Shown piece by piece: positions 24,374 through 33,937 of a DNA stretch of 64,000 nucleotides (position 1 is its first letter; every line of letters starts with the position of its first letter). The DNA comes from Maratus speciosus (taxonomy: Eukaryota > Arthropoda > Arachnida > Araneae > Salticidae), in the NCBI GenBank assembly GCA_963932465.1, contig OZ010800.1:29948852-30012851 (forward strand). The letters are read 5' to 3'. Made by a program: the position numbers and the translations under genes. The notes below the pieces were generated by a model. That model was not told where the DNA came from, ran no database searches, and was given only the letters and a program-made list of their open reading frames with translations.

Positions 24374-24634
24374 AAAAAGTAAATAAATTTATGCTTTTTC
24401 ATTATAAATCTGATTAAAACTGTCTTGAGAAAAAAAGTAAATGGGATATTTGTAGAAAAAATGAGAATCTGGAATAGGGATGTTATAAACGGATGGTATT
24501 TTTCGATATAAAAAGAGTGTTTCGATATTTAAATTTGAATGAGTTGATATAAAAAAGATATTCAAATTTTTTAAATGTATACCTTTTTGAAAATTTTATA
24601 ACTGTGCCAGATCGATTGTATACATACTACTGAT
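24374..24634. other. AT-rich spacer
   Basis: This is low-complexity A+T-rich sequence. Nothing beyond short direct repeats of GATATAAAAA type can be supported. Confidence 0.5.
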
Positions 24635-24770
24635 ATGAACCATTCTACAATACTTCCTTCTTTTAAACCAATATATCGATTGGAGATGTAATTTTTTAGT
24701 AAATGTTTTAGATATAGAGGGAGAGGAGAATGATCGATTATTTGGGAGACAGTATTCCAATCTATTGAAT
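24635..24770 (-). pseudogene. Internal fragment of LINE ORF2 (reverse transcriptase)
   Basis: These 136 bp match 30094-30229 of the full-length LINE in this window nearly base for base, in the same orientation, with about eight differences. The segment encodes the part of RT following the FDSIDW motif and including NYISNRYIGL. It contains neither end of the LINE, so it is not a normal 5'-truncated insertion (which would keep the 3' end). It directly adjoins the ~415-bp repeat array. Confidence 0.85.
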
Positions 24771-27040
24771 AAGATGCCGTTTTTTGAGAGAGTTCTGAGT
24801 AATTTTAGAAAATATCTTAATTTCTTGCTTAAGACCGCACCCCCTCGAGTAACATATCTACTGATAGGTTGTTTAACGGAGTTTTGTTCAAATAAGCTTC
24901 TGTTAAGAATACACTGCGCTGTCTGGTGGTGGAATGTGGAACTAACAGACCGCGATCAATTTAAAGTAGGAAATTTAACAAGGCGATATATTTGAAACTT
25001 TAAGACAGTATATAACACATAAGAAAAAGTGTAAAAAAGAATGTAGCGTGAAATTTTGGGAGGGGGGAGGGGCTCTAGATTTCTTTTTAAAAACTTAGCG
25101 TTTCTTACCCTTTCACTTGCCGTTTTTTGAGGGAATACTGAGATATATGCTAAATATTAAATATAAAAATGTCAAAAGCTTAGTTACCACTATTTCCGAA
25201 TAGTAATTTAAGCTTATATATTAATTCCTTACTGAAGACTGCCATCCCCCCCCCCAGAGTAACTTATCTACAGATAGGTTGTTTAACTGAGTTTCGTTCA
25301 GATACACTTTTGTTATGAATAGAGTGGCACCCTGTTGGTGGAATGTGGAACTAACGTGACGCGATTTCATTTACAGTAGGAAATCTAACAAGGCGATCTG
25401 TTTGAAACTTTTAGATAGTTTATAACACATACTAAAAAGTGCAAAAAAGAAAGGCTCACTTCCTAGGATGCGTGAAGGAGTTTCGTTTATATACGCTTTT
25501 GTTAAGAATAGAGTGCGCTCACCGGTGGTGGAAGGTGGAACTAATATAAAACGATTTTGTTAAAATTAGGAAATCTAACAAGGCGATCTGTTTAAAACTA
25601 TAAGATAGTTCATAACACATAAAAGCTTATAAAAGAATGGCGTGTGCAATTTCGACTGAGGGGACGAGGAGTAGAGCTGGATCTCTTTTTAAACCCTAGC
25701 GTTTCTTACGGTTTCAGGTGCCGTTTTTTGAGGGAGCTCTGAGATATATGCTACTTATTAAATATAAAAATGTGACAAGTTTTGTTACCACTTTTTCCGA
25801 ATAGTAATTTCAGCAAATATCTTAAATTTTTCTTTAAGACCGCCACCACTTCGAGTAATATATCTACTGACAGGTCGTTTAACGGAGGTTTGTTCAAATA
25901 CACTTCTGTTAAGAATACACTGCGCTCTCTTGTGGTGGATTGTGGAACTAACATTTCGCGATTCCATTTAAAATAGGAAATCTAACAAGGTGATCTGTTT
26001 GAAACTTTAAGATAGTTTATAACATATAAGAATTTTTTTTTTTAAATGGAGCGTGAAATTTCTGGTAGGGGGAAGGAGGAGGGACGCTAGATTTTTTTTT
26101 TAATACCTTAGCGTTTCTCACCGTTTCAGGGGCCGTTTTTTGAGGGAGTCCAGAGATATATGCTACTTATTAAATATAAAAATGTCACTTAGTTTGTTTA
26201 GTCACCACAATTTTCGAATAGTAATTTCAGAAAATATCTTAAATTCTTGCCTAAGACCGCCACCACCTCGAGTAACATATCTACTGATAGGTTGTTTAAC
26301 GGACTTTACTTCCGATACAGGAGGGAGAGAGACGAAATATTCCCCTTTTTAACTTTGCGTTTCTTACCGTTTTGGCGCGGTATTTTGACGAGTGCTCAGA
26401 TACATGCTACTTATTAAATATAAAAATGTCAAAAGTTTCGCTACCACTATTTCTGAATAGTAATTTCAGCAAATATCTTAATTTCTTGCTTAAGACCGCC
26501 ACCCCCTCGAATAACATATTTACTGATAGGTTGTTTAACGGAGTTTTGTTCAAATACATTTCTGTTAAGAATACACTGCGATCCCTGGTGGTAGAATGTG
26601 GAACTAACAGACCGCAATTCCATTTAAAGTAGGAAATCTAACAAGGCGATCTGTTTGAACTTTTTAGATTGTTTTTAAAACATAAGACAAATGGTAAAAA
26701 AAGAATGTAGCGTGAAATTCCGGGAGGGGGGGGGGTGCTAGATTTCTTTTTTAAACCTTAGCGTTTCTTACCGTTTTTGGTGAGCTTTCTAGAGAGAATT
26801 CTGAAATATATGCTAATTATTAAACATAAAAATATTAAAAGTTTAATTACCACTGTTTCTAAATAGTAATTTCTGAAGCCATCTTAATTTCTTGCTTAAG
26901 ATCGCCAGCACCTCGAATAACATATAAACTGATAGGTTGTTTAACTGAGTTTCGTTCAGATACACTTTTGTTATGAGTAGAGTGCTCACCCTGGTGATGG
27001 AATTTCGAACTAACGTAACGCGATTTCATTTACAGTAGAA
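24771..27040 (+). repeat. Irregular tandem array of a ~415-bp unit related to the Helitron module
   Basis: The landmark CTACTGATAGGTTGTTTAAC (with small variations) occurs near 24848, 25268, 25864, 26280, 26519 and 26928, spaced about 410-420 bp except where units are partial (near 25450-25600 and 26280-26519). Each unit contains CGTTTCTTACCGTTT, a TTATTAAATATAAAAATGTC stretch, a G- or C-rich run, and GGTGGTGGAATGTGGAACTAAC. The portion from GAAGGAGTTTCGTT through AGTTCATAACACAT is the reverse complement of part of the 459-bp module inside the Helitron units. ORFs of 60-90 codons inside are by-products of the repeat. Confidence 0.75.
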
Positions 27041-27790
27041 AATGTATCTCCGGTGGCCATCCCCCCACTTCCCTACCAAGGAGTTCCCTTTTCTAAATTT
27101 GGCAGATACCCGTCATGTGACATATCGTAATAGAGGTCTGTGACCGCTTAATCGTGTTATGCATCTCCGGTGACCATCCCCTCACTTTGACCCCCCCCCC
27201 CCAACGGGGGCACTTTTCTAAATTTGGCTGATAACCGTCATATGATATATCGTAGGAAAGGTCTGTGACCGCTTAACCATGTTTTGTCTCTCCCGTGTCT
27301 ATCCCTCCAATTTGGCCCACCAAGGTGGTCACTTTTCTAAATTTGGCAGATACCCGTCATGTGACATATCGTAATAGAGGTCTGTGACCGCTTAATCATG
27401 TTATGCATCTCCGGTGACCATCCCCTCACTTTGACCCCCCAACGGGGGCACTTTTCTAAATTTGGCTGATAACCGTCATATGATATATCGTAGGAAAGGT
27501 CTGTGACCGCTTAACCATGTTTTGCATATCCCGTGTCCATCCCTCCACTTTGACCCACCAAGGGGGTCACTTTTCTAAAGTTCTCCGATACCCGTCATAT
27601 GACATATCGTATGAAGGTCTGTGACAGCTTAATCATGTTATGCTTCTCCGTTGACTATCCCCTTACCACCCCCAAGGGAGCCACTTTTCAAAATTTTGCA
27701 GAAAACCCTCATGTGGTATATCGTTGGAAAGGTCATTGACCGCTTAATCATATTATGTATCTCCTGTGTCCATCCCCCCTTACCCCCCAA
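27041..27790 (+). repeat. ~117-bp tandem array
   Basis: Six or so units each carry ATCTCCGGTG or a variant, a C-rich run, CACTTTTCTAAATTTGGC, CCGTCATATGA/CCGTCATGTGA, ATATCGTA and GGTCTGTGACCGCTTAA. The same unit, diverged, forms the arrays inside the hAT element at 53100-54050 and, inverted, at about 49590-50450. Confidence 0.75.
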
Positions 27791-28157
27791 GCGCGAATCG
27801 CTTTTTCAGAAGATTTTGCAGCGCGTGCGCAGCATGCCTGCTGTACGGTGCCGTAGGTGGTGGGGACCCAGTTCGACTATCTTTCGAGAGTGATTTCCTT
27901 TTTAAAAAAGTGTTCACAGTGTGTGCGCAGGACGATTGCTGTACTGTGCCGTAGGCAGTGGGGACCCGGTTCGAGGTTCGTTCGATCGAGATATCCTTTT
28001 TGACAAGATTTAATTGCGTGCGTCACACACCTGCTATACTGTGCCGTAGGCAGTGGGGACCCGGTTCGAGGTTCGTTCGAGCGAAATTGCGTTTTTCACA
28101 AGAGTTTTCAGTGCGTGCGCAGCACGCCTGCTATATGGTACCATGGGCCACGGGGAC
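27791..28157 (+). repeat. GC-rich ~120-bp tandem array, left part (split by the LINE)
   Basis: Three to four units contain GTGCGTGCGCAGCACGCCTG, GTGCCGTAGGCAGTGGGGAC and CGGTTCGAGGTTCGTTCGAG (variants in each unit). They are much richer in G+C and CpG than the surroundings. The array is interrupted at 28157 by the LINE and resumes at 35824. A single diverged unit sits at the right end of the hAT arrays (about 54060-54220). ORFs of 62-80 codons on both strands follow the repeat period and are not genes. Confidence 0.75.
28143..28157. repeat. Target-site duplication of LINE (3' side)
   Basis: ATGGGCCACGGGGAC is identical to 35809-35823. Both copies continue the GC-rich ~120-bp array outward, so the pre-insertion site can be inferred. 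Confidence 0.85.
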
Positions 28158-28391
28158 CGAAATCGCCCACTCGTGGACAGCCTACCGTGAGGTATAGGGA
28201 CAATAAGTCCACGAGGGGAAAAAGGGGCTGCCAGGCAGCGCAAGCAGGGTGGCGCACATTTATTACAACATAAAAAGCATGTTACAAATACTGCCTTATT
28301 ATTGAAGGCAGTGCGGACACATATGTATAAATAAATATTGAAAAATATTTACAGGTTAAATAGAATGTAAAAAAAAAAAAAAAAAAAAGGA
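28158..28391 (-). promoter_or_regulatory. LINE 3' UTR with three stem-loops
   Basis: There is a 9-bp perfect stem CTCGTGGAC/GTCCACGAG (28170-28178 with 28207-28215), a 6-bp stem GCTGCC/GGCAGC with a one-base loop (28227-28239), and an 8-bp stem ACTGCCTT/AAGGCAGT (28290-28312). On the coding strand the UTR begins with a run of about 19 T just after the stop codon. Such structures often serve as the template-recognition signal of LINEs that lack a poly-A tail; that role here is inference. Confidence 0.6.
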
Positions 28392-31300
28392 TTAAGGTTT
28401 AGCTATAGTCTTAGAAATAAACGAAAAATGTTTGTTTAAAATGTCGTAATTTTCTAGAAGTCTCTGGAAGTTGCCTGCGTTGAAAAGAGTGTTATTCAAA
28501 TTTTCTCTCAATGTTTTGTTTCTGTCAAAATGGAAATGATGTTTCATTATGGGGCAATTTCCAAAGATATAGTGTGTAGCGTTTCCAATACTCTTTCTGC
28601 ATAAACAAAGTGGTGAGTCTCTTTTTTTAATTTTATGTAGAAATGATGGGAAACTTCCATGACCAGTGATATAGTTAGGTAACGTAGGGCGATCACAGAT
28701 GAACTGTATGTCAATTTTATTAATTATACTGTAAGTATAGCGACCCTTTGTCGACTGAGTCCATGAGAGTTGCCATTCATCCGGAGTTTTTTGCCTAAAG
28801 ATATACTTGAATTTGGATTGTGGAAGAAGCAATTCCTGGCAATCGTTGTATTGGTTGTTATCTATAACCGCCTTCGCCAGAGAATCGGCTCTTTCGTTTC
28901 CCGGGATACCTATGTGAGATTTAATCCATGAGATATAGAACTTTTTGTTAGGAAAATGTAGTAAAAGATTGTAGATATTATAAATTATATAATTGCGTGG
29001 AAATGCAATTTGAAGGGCGTCATAGGATGAGTGGCTGTCTGTAAGGATAAGAATTTCATGATGAGAAGAGTTAATTGACCATTCCATTGCCTTGTAAATT
29101 GCGAATAATTCAGCTTGGTAGATCGAGTTATCTACATGAAGTTTAACTGCATAATCATATACGAATGAGTTTTTAAGACAGACTGTAAATGCACATTCTG
29201 CTCCCTCGTTCATGACAGAACCATCGGTATATATGGATGGGTCATAGATTTGGAGTAATTTTTCGTATTTTTCCTCTAAAAAGAAGAGGTTGTTTATCTT
29301 GTAATATTGAGAAAAGTCGAAGGTGTTTAGTTTTGACATAATGTGGTTGCTGTTAATGATTTTGCCATTATGGTTATATGATCTTCTTCCTTTAATTAGT
29401 TCGTAATAATGATAATCGTTCTTGAGCAAAGTATCGATTGGGGGAGAACCAGTAAGGACACAGAGAGCGTCAGAGGAAGTACTTCGATAGGTCTTGATAA
29501 TGCTTAAGAGAGCTGTACGTTGTACTGACATTAATTTTCTTATCCCATGCGAGTTGAGGCTTGGAAACCAAATTTCATAGGCGTAGCTAATTTGTTTTAA
29601 TATGACGGTGTTGTACCAAAATTTCAGTATACTTGAAGATATTCCTCCTTTATGAGATTTTAGGCTTTTGAATCCGTTTAAAAATTGAGTTACCTTTGTT
29701 TTAGTATGAGTTAGATGCTCTTGAAAATTAAATTTTGGATCTAGTATAACGCCAAGATAGGGAATAGTATTTTCAAACTTGATAGTTTTGTTATTCAATT
29801 TGAAAATTGGTCGACGTCTGTTAAGAAGAAAGCGGCCAAAAAGCATGGCCTTTGTTTTAGTTTCCGATATTGTAAGGTTGAAATTCCTGCATAAAGTTGA
29901 AAAAATTTCGATGCGTCTATTAGCAACTTGCTCCAACTCAGGTCTGGAGTCTCCCGCAACCTTAATTACGAAATCGTCAGCATAAACTATCATGTTTGAT
30001 TCTATTTTGTAGAACTCCTTTATAATAAAATCTGCAATTAGCAACCAAAGAAGGGGACCTAAGCATGAGCCCTGAGGGCACCCTTTAAATGAAATGAACC
30101 ATTCTACAACGCTTCCTTCTTTTAAACCAATATATCGATTGGAGATGTAATTTTTTAGTAAATGTTTTAGATATAGAGGGAGAGGAGAATTATCGATTAT
30201 TTGGGAGATAGTATTCCAATCTATCGAATCAAACGCTCCCTCTATATCGAAGGAAAGAATACCACAGTATTTCTTATTTTCTAATGTATTTGTGATAGAG
30301 GATTTCAGTTCATTTAAGGCATCTATTGTGCTTCTTGATTCGCGAAACCCAAATTGCATTTCATGGAGAAAGGAAATATCTTCTAAAAATGTCATTGAAC
30401 GCATCTTGATTAATCGTTCAAGGACTTTTCCCAGCATAGGGAGAAGGACTATCGGTCGGTAAGATTTTAATTGCCGAGGATCTTTATTCTTCTTTCGAAA
30501 ATAAATGACAATGCCTTTCTTCCATATGTCTGGGAAATGGGCAAGGGAAAAGCATTTGTTGTATAGTTGAAGCATTAATTGTGGGAAAGTTTTGATCAAG
30601 TTTTTAGTAACCCTTGCATCGATCTTATCGAAGCCAGGGGCTTTGTTGTTCGACTGTCTTGATGCGCAATATTTTAGTTCTCTATAGCTGATTAGATATT
30701 CATTTATATCACTTTCTGATAGAGGCTCCAAATTTTCAAATGAATGTAGATTTTCAGGGTTTTCTTTTCCAAAATGATGGCTTAAGAGTTGGTGTTGAAT
30801 GTCTCTAAACATGTCAGTTGAATTTGATGTGTCAAGTATTGAATGTATTAAGTCGGTATTTTTGAGGTATTTGCCCTTTACAATTTTGAAAGCGGTTCCG
30901 TATGTTGTGGATGTTGTCTCACAGAAGGATTTCCACGAATTTAATTTTGCGTTTTTGATGTTTAATTTGTATTTAGCTCTCTCTTTCTTGTAGCTAACTT
31001 GGTATTGTACGTTTTCAGGATTTTTATTTGATCTTTTCCGTAAAGCGTTTAATCGATTTCTTTGTATTTTGAGATTATCTGTGTACCACTTTGTATTTAC
31101 TTCATATGACTGTTTTTTCTTTTTGAGAGAAGATTCCATGATTTCTTGTAGAAGCTCTTCAAATTTGTGGGTCCATTCATTCAAGTCATTAGGACTTTTG
31201 ACCTCGCTGAGAGTTGTCTGTAGATTGTCAACGTTAGGAGAGAGTTGGTTGTTAAATTTTTTGAAATTCTCAAATTTAGTTTTAAATCTGTATTCATTTC

Positions 31301-32099
31301 TCAGAACTGGATCTATATCTAAATCGTATCTTATGTACAGATGGTCGCTGAGGGAGTCATTGATGTCGTCTACGTACCAAGAATTGAGATAGTTGCGTGC
31401 TTGGTTTCCACTTAAAGTTAGATCTGGAGTACCTTTCCTTTTGTTCTGTTTGAATGTATATGGTGCATTGGGATCATTAACTATGGATACGTTATTTAAA
31501 GCGAGGTAATCTAGAAGAATGTCTCCTCTTGCATTATTGCATTTATATCCCCAGTCCTTTAAGTGAGCATTAAAATCGCCTGCTAAAATGATATTTTTAC
31601 AGTCTCTGATAGTGTTGGTCCAGGCTTGTAGGTCTTCTTCAAGGTCTCTTGCGGAACGAGGACGGGAATACTGCGAGCCAAGTGTTAATTCATGGTATTT
31701 AGTGCTAATGTTAATAAAAATGCTGTTGTCAAAAGATAAGGTTTTTAGGTGATATAGTTGGGAGTTTGCTATGATAATTCCAGCTGTTTCATTTTTTGAG
31801 GCATAAAGAGACCATCCAATTGGGAGGCTTGTAAATGAATTATTTGTTCTATGGTAATCTTGGATTATAGCTATGTCAATTTGTTGATTATTTATATATT
31901 TGATTAGTTCTAGATTCGCTGCGCGACAGTTATTCAGATTAATTTGGACACATCTAATTTTGGAAAGAGTTGCTTTGTTATGAATTACTTTAGTTGGAAC
32001 TGCTACATTAGCAGGGTTGGAAGCAATAGTAAGAACATTGTTATTTTGGGTAACGATATTTGAAAGGTTATTTAGGGTCGAGAACGTTGCTGTCGGTAG
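28392..32099 (-). CDS. LINE ORF2: endonuclease-reverse transcriptase-RNase H
   Basis: This is an open frame of 1235 codons. N-terminal APE-type endonuclease (about residues 45-270) has CVQINLNNC, AGDFNAH, GTPDLTL and SDHLYI motifs; the usual catalytic Glu of the QE motif reads Asp (IIQDYH). RT (about 500-780) has FDSIDW, CPQGSCLGP and the YADD box near residue 705. RNase H (about 955-1075) has YTDGS, YQAELFAI, LTDSHSS and SHIGIPGNERADSLAK, so all four acidic positions are present. A C-terminal Cys/His motif is CLCRKSIGNATHYIFGNCP. The frame is -1 relative to ORF1 and overlaps its end by 28 nt. It has no ATG in roughly its first 320 codons, so the first ATG would omit the whole endonuclease. 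Translation probably depends on ORF1 (frameshift or reinitiation). The protein nicks target DNA and reverse-transcribes its own RNA. Confidence 0.93.
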   Translation of the reverse strand, partial: LPTATFSTLNNLSNIVTQNNNVLTIASNPANVAVPTKVIHNKATLSKIRCVQINLNNCRAANLELIKYINNQQIDIAIIQDYHRTNNSFTSLPIGWSLYASKNETAGIIIANSQLYHLKTLSFDNSIFINISTKYHELTLGSQYSRPRSARDLEEDLQAWTNTIRDCKNIILAGDFNAHLKDWGYKCNNARGDILLDYLALNNVSIVNDPNAPYTFKQNKRKGTPDLTLSGNQARNYLNSWYVDDINDSLSDHLYIRYDLDIDPVLRNEYRFKTKFENFKKFNNQLSPNVDNLQTTLSEVKSPNDLNEWTHKFEELLQEIMESSLKKKKQSYEVNTKWYTDNLKIQRNRLNALRKRSNKNPENVQYQVSYKKERAKYKLNIKNAKLNSWKSFCETTSTTYGTAFKIVKGKYLKNTDLIHSILDTSNSTDMFRDIQHQLLSHHFGKENPENLHSFENLEPLSESDINEYLISYRELKYCASRQSNNKAPGFDKIDARVTKNLIKTFPQLMLQLYNKCFSLAHFPDIWKKGIVIYFRKKNKDPRQLKSYRPIVLLPMLGKVLERLIKMRSMTFLEDISFLHEMQFGFRESRSTIDALNELKSSITNTLENKKYCGILSFDIEGAFDSIDWNTISQIIDNSPLPLYLKHLLKNYISNRYIGLKEGSVVEWFISFKGCPQGSCLGPLLWLLIADFIIKEFYKIESNMIVYADDFVIKVAGDSRPELEQVANRRIEIFSTLCRNFNLTISETKTKAMLFGRFLLNRRRPIFKLNNKTIKFENTIPYLGVILDPKFNFQEHLTHTKTKVTQFLNGFKSLKSHKGGISSSILKFWYNTVILKQISYAYEIWFPSLNSHGIRKLMSVQRTALLSIIKTYRSTSSDALCVLTGSPPIDTLLKNDYHYYELIKGRRSYNHNGKIINSNHIMSKLNTFDFSQYYKINNLFFLEEKYEKLLQIYDPSIYTDGSVMNEGAECAFTVCLKNSFVYDYAVKLHVDNSIYQAELFAIYKAMEWSINSSHHEILILTDSHSSYDALQIAFPRNYIIYNIYNLLLHFPNKKFYISWIKSHIGIPGNERADSLAKAVIDNNQYNDCQELLLPQSKFKYIFRQKTPDEWQLSWTQSTKGRYTYSIINKIDIQFICDRPTLPNYITGHGSFPSFLHKIKKRDSPLCLCRKSIGNATHYIFGNCPIMKHHFHFDRNKTLRENLNNTLFNAGNFQRLLENYDILNKHFSFISKTIAKP

Positions 32100-33937
32100 T
32101 TAATTACACGATGTCTATTATAGAAGTGGTTTTGAAAGATATTACATTCGCTTGAATTTGCGCTATGATCGAACTTGTATTGGCGACCTTCGGGGTTCAC
32201 ATAATTATAGCAATTATAGCATTTGTGCTTCCTTGGATCATTTTTATTCGGACATGTTGAGGTTTCATGGTTCTTCATGCAATATGCGCAGGTTTCTTTT
32301 CTTCTGCATCTCTCTTTTGTATGTCCATAGATTTGACAGTGACTGCACCTTATTATGGGGGCGTACTGAGCGATTTTACACGATAGAAAACCAATCAGCA
32401 ATCGACCTTGGCGTAGCAATCTGGTTGCCAATCTATCCTCCAAATCTAGCATAAGTTGATAGGTCTTTAGAGATTTTCTTTGTAATTCTTTATGTTCATT
32501 AGCTTTTATGTCATTTTCAAGATCTTCGCATAATTTCTCTTTTATTTCTTCTACTGTTATGTTTTGGGGGATTCCCAAAATGATTATTTTTTTCCTTTTT
32601 TCCACTGCGAGATTTAAATCTACGAGGTCAAGTATGTTACTGTGTTCCTGGATCTTGTCTGCTATGTTACTCACATCTTCGTCTGTGTTTGAGCGTACTA
32701 TAATAGTTCGTTTATCTCTGGAAATAGTGCAGTATATTTTCGCAAGATTTACTGTTGTCTTAAGTTCTCTATTTATAAAATCGCGGATGTTGAATAGGGA
32801 CATATTGGTTGTGGATTTTCTTGTTAACAATATAGCAGACTTTGATTGTTGTGGTGCTGGGGAGTTTAGAGTTGTGGCATATGATGGTTTACATAGAGGA
32901 ACTGGAGATACTAGTTCATTGGTATGTGTTGTAATTTTTTGTTGAGGAAATTCTTCTCCTGCTATTTGTGCTTGTCTTACTTCAATGAATCTCTCTATTT
33001 TTGATTCGTGTTCTTTAAGCATGTTTCTCAGCTCAGTTTTTAAATCCATTTCCCTCGATATTTTACAATGGATATTTTCTATGTAATCCTGTTGTCTTTG
33101 CAATTCGCTATTTAAGTCGCGTATTTGCTCTATCTGATTTTCTAAAAGCTGTAGAAGTTGTTGTATATCTTCTTGAAATTTCTGAGTGGGTATTTTGATC
33201 AAATGTTCTTCCATTTCAAATTGTTTTAGTAAATTAAAATGATTTTCGAATTTGTGTGCTAGTTTTGCTGGAGATTCAATTCTTAATTTTCTTTCGAGTT
33301 CTTTGACTTTTTCGTCTTTATCTATTAGTTTTTCCGTGAGGTCTTGAACTTCAGTTGATAGGGTATTAAGTTGTTCCTCTTGCTTTAATATTTGTGTCTT
33401 TTGTTCCTCATTCTCTCTTTTCAGTTCTTGTATTACATCATTCATTGACTTTTCTTGGCTTTGTGTGTTAATTTGTTGCTTGTCCAGATCTTTTATTCTG
33501 TTAAGGATATTTTGTCGATACTTTAATGCCTGTTCATCATTATGGGGCCTGTGTTTCTTGAGATGTCTGAATAATTGTTCAAATTGCTCTTCCAATGGCA
33601 TATTATCATCTTGCGCTGTTTCAGAATCTATTAGCTTTTTCCCTTGGAGTGGGGATGGAGGTCTCTCATTAGTTTTCTTATTCTTTTGTTCCATGTCTTT
33701 TTCTTTATAACTATGCATTAGTTTTATTTGTCGTCTTTTTAGTATCTTTTCTTTTTCTCTTTTAATAGCTTCTGGTGATTGAAATTTTTCATGTATTGGA
33801 TAGTGAAATTTTTTATCTATTGGTAAGCGATTACTATTTAGTATTTGCACTTGATGTACAGGCTGTGAACTTGTTGTTGTTGACTGTAGCCTCTGGGATT
33901 TGGGACTGACCATTGAATCAATAGATTGTGTTAACAT
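32072..33937 (-). CDS. LINE ORF1: gag-like nucleic-acid-binding protein (621 aa)
   Basis: The frame runs from ATG (MLTQSIDSMV) to TAA at 32072. Residues about 1-110 are Ser/Gln/Lys-rich. About 110-330 are highly charged and Gln/Glu/Lys-rich with heptad-like spacing (coiled coil). About 375-500 resemble the RNA-binding middle domain of gag-like ORF1 proteins. The C-terminus carries three zinc-knuckle-like motifs, CSHCQIYGHTKERC (CX2CX4HX4C), CAYCMKNHETSTC (CX2CX3HX4C), and a wider CYNC...H...C. ORF1 proteins of this type coat the element's RNA and form the RNP used with ORF2p. The frame is intact and 5' of ORF2. Plus-strand ORFs across it are shadows. Confidence 0.92.
   Translation of the reverse strand: MLTQSIDSMVSPKSQRLQSTTTSSQPVHQVQILNSNRLPIDKKFHYPIHEKFQSPEAIKREKEKILKRRQIKLMHSYKEKDMEQKNKKTNERPPSPLQGKKLIDSETAQDDNMPLEEQFEQLFRHLKKHRPHNDEQALKYRQNILNRIKDLDKQQINTQSQEKSMNDVIQELKRENEEQKTQILKQEEQLNTLSTEVQDLTEKLIDKDEKVKELERKLRIESPAKLAHKFENHFNLLKQFEMEEHLIKIPTQKFQEDIQQLLQLLENQIEQIRDLNSELQRQQDYIENIHCKISREMDLKTELRNMLKEHESKIERFIEVRQAQIAGEEFPQQKITTHTNELVSPVPLCKPSYATTLNSPAPQQSKSAILLTRKSTTNMSLFNIRDFINRELKTTVNLAKIYCTISRDKRTIIVRSNTDEDVSNIADKIQEHSNILDLVDLNLAVEKRKKIIILGIPQNITVEEIKEKLCEDLENDIKANEHKELQRKSLKTYQLMLDLEDRLATRLLRQGRLLIGFLSCKIAQYAPIIRCSHCQIYGHTKERCRRKETCAYCMKNHETSTCPNKNDPRKHKCYNCYNYVNPEGRQYKFDHSANSSECNIFQNHFYNRHRVINYRQQRSRP

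Noticed and set aside
27651..28243. Overlapping ORFs of 62-80 codons on both strands in the GC-rich array
   Set aside because: They are open because of the repeat period and high GC; the same residues recur with each unit and in both strands.
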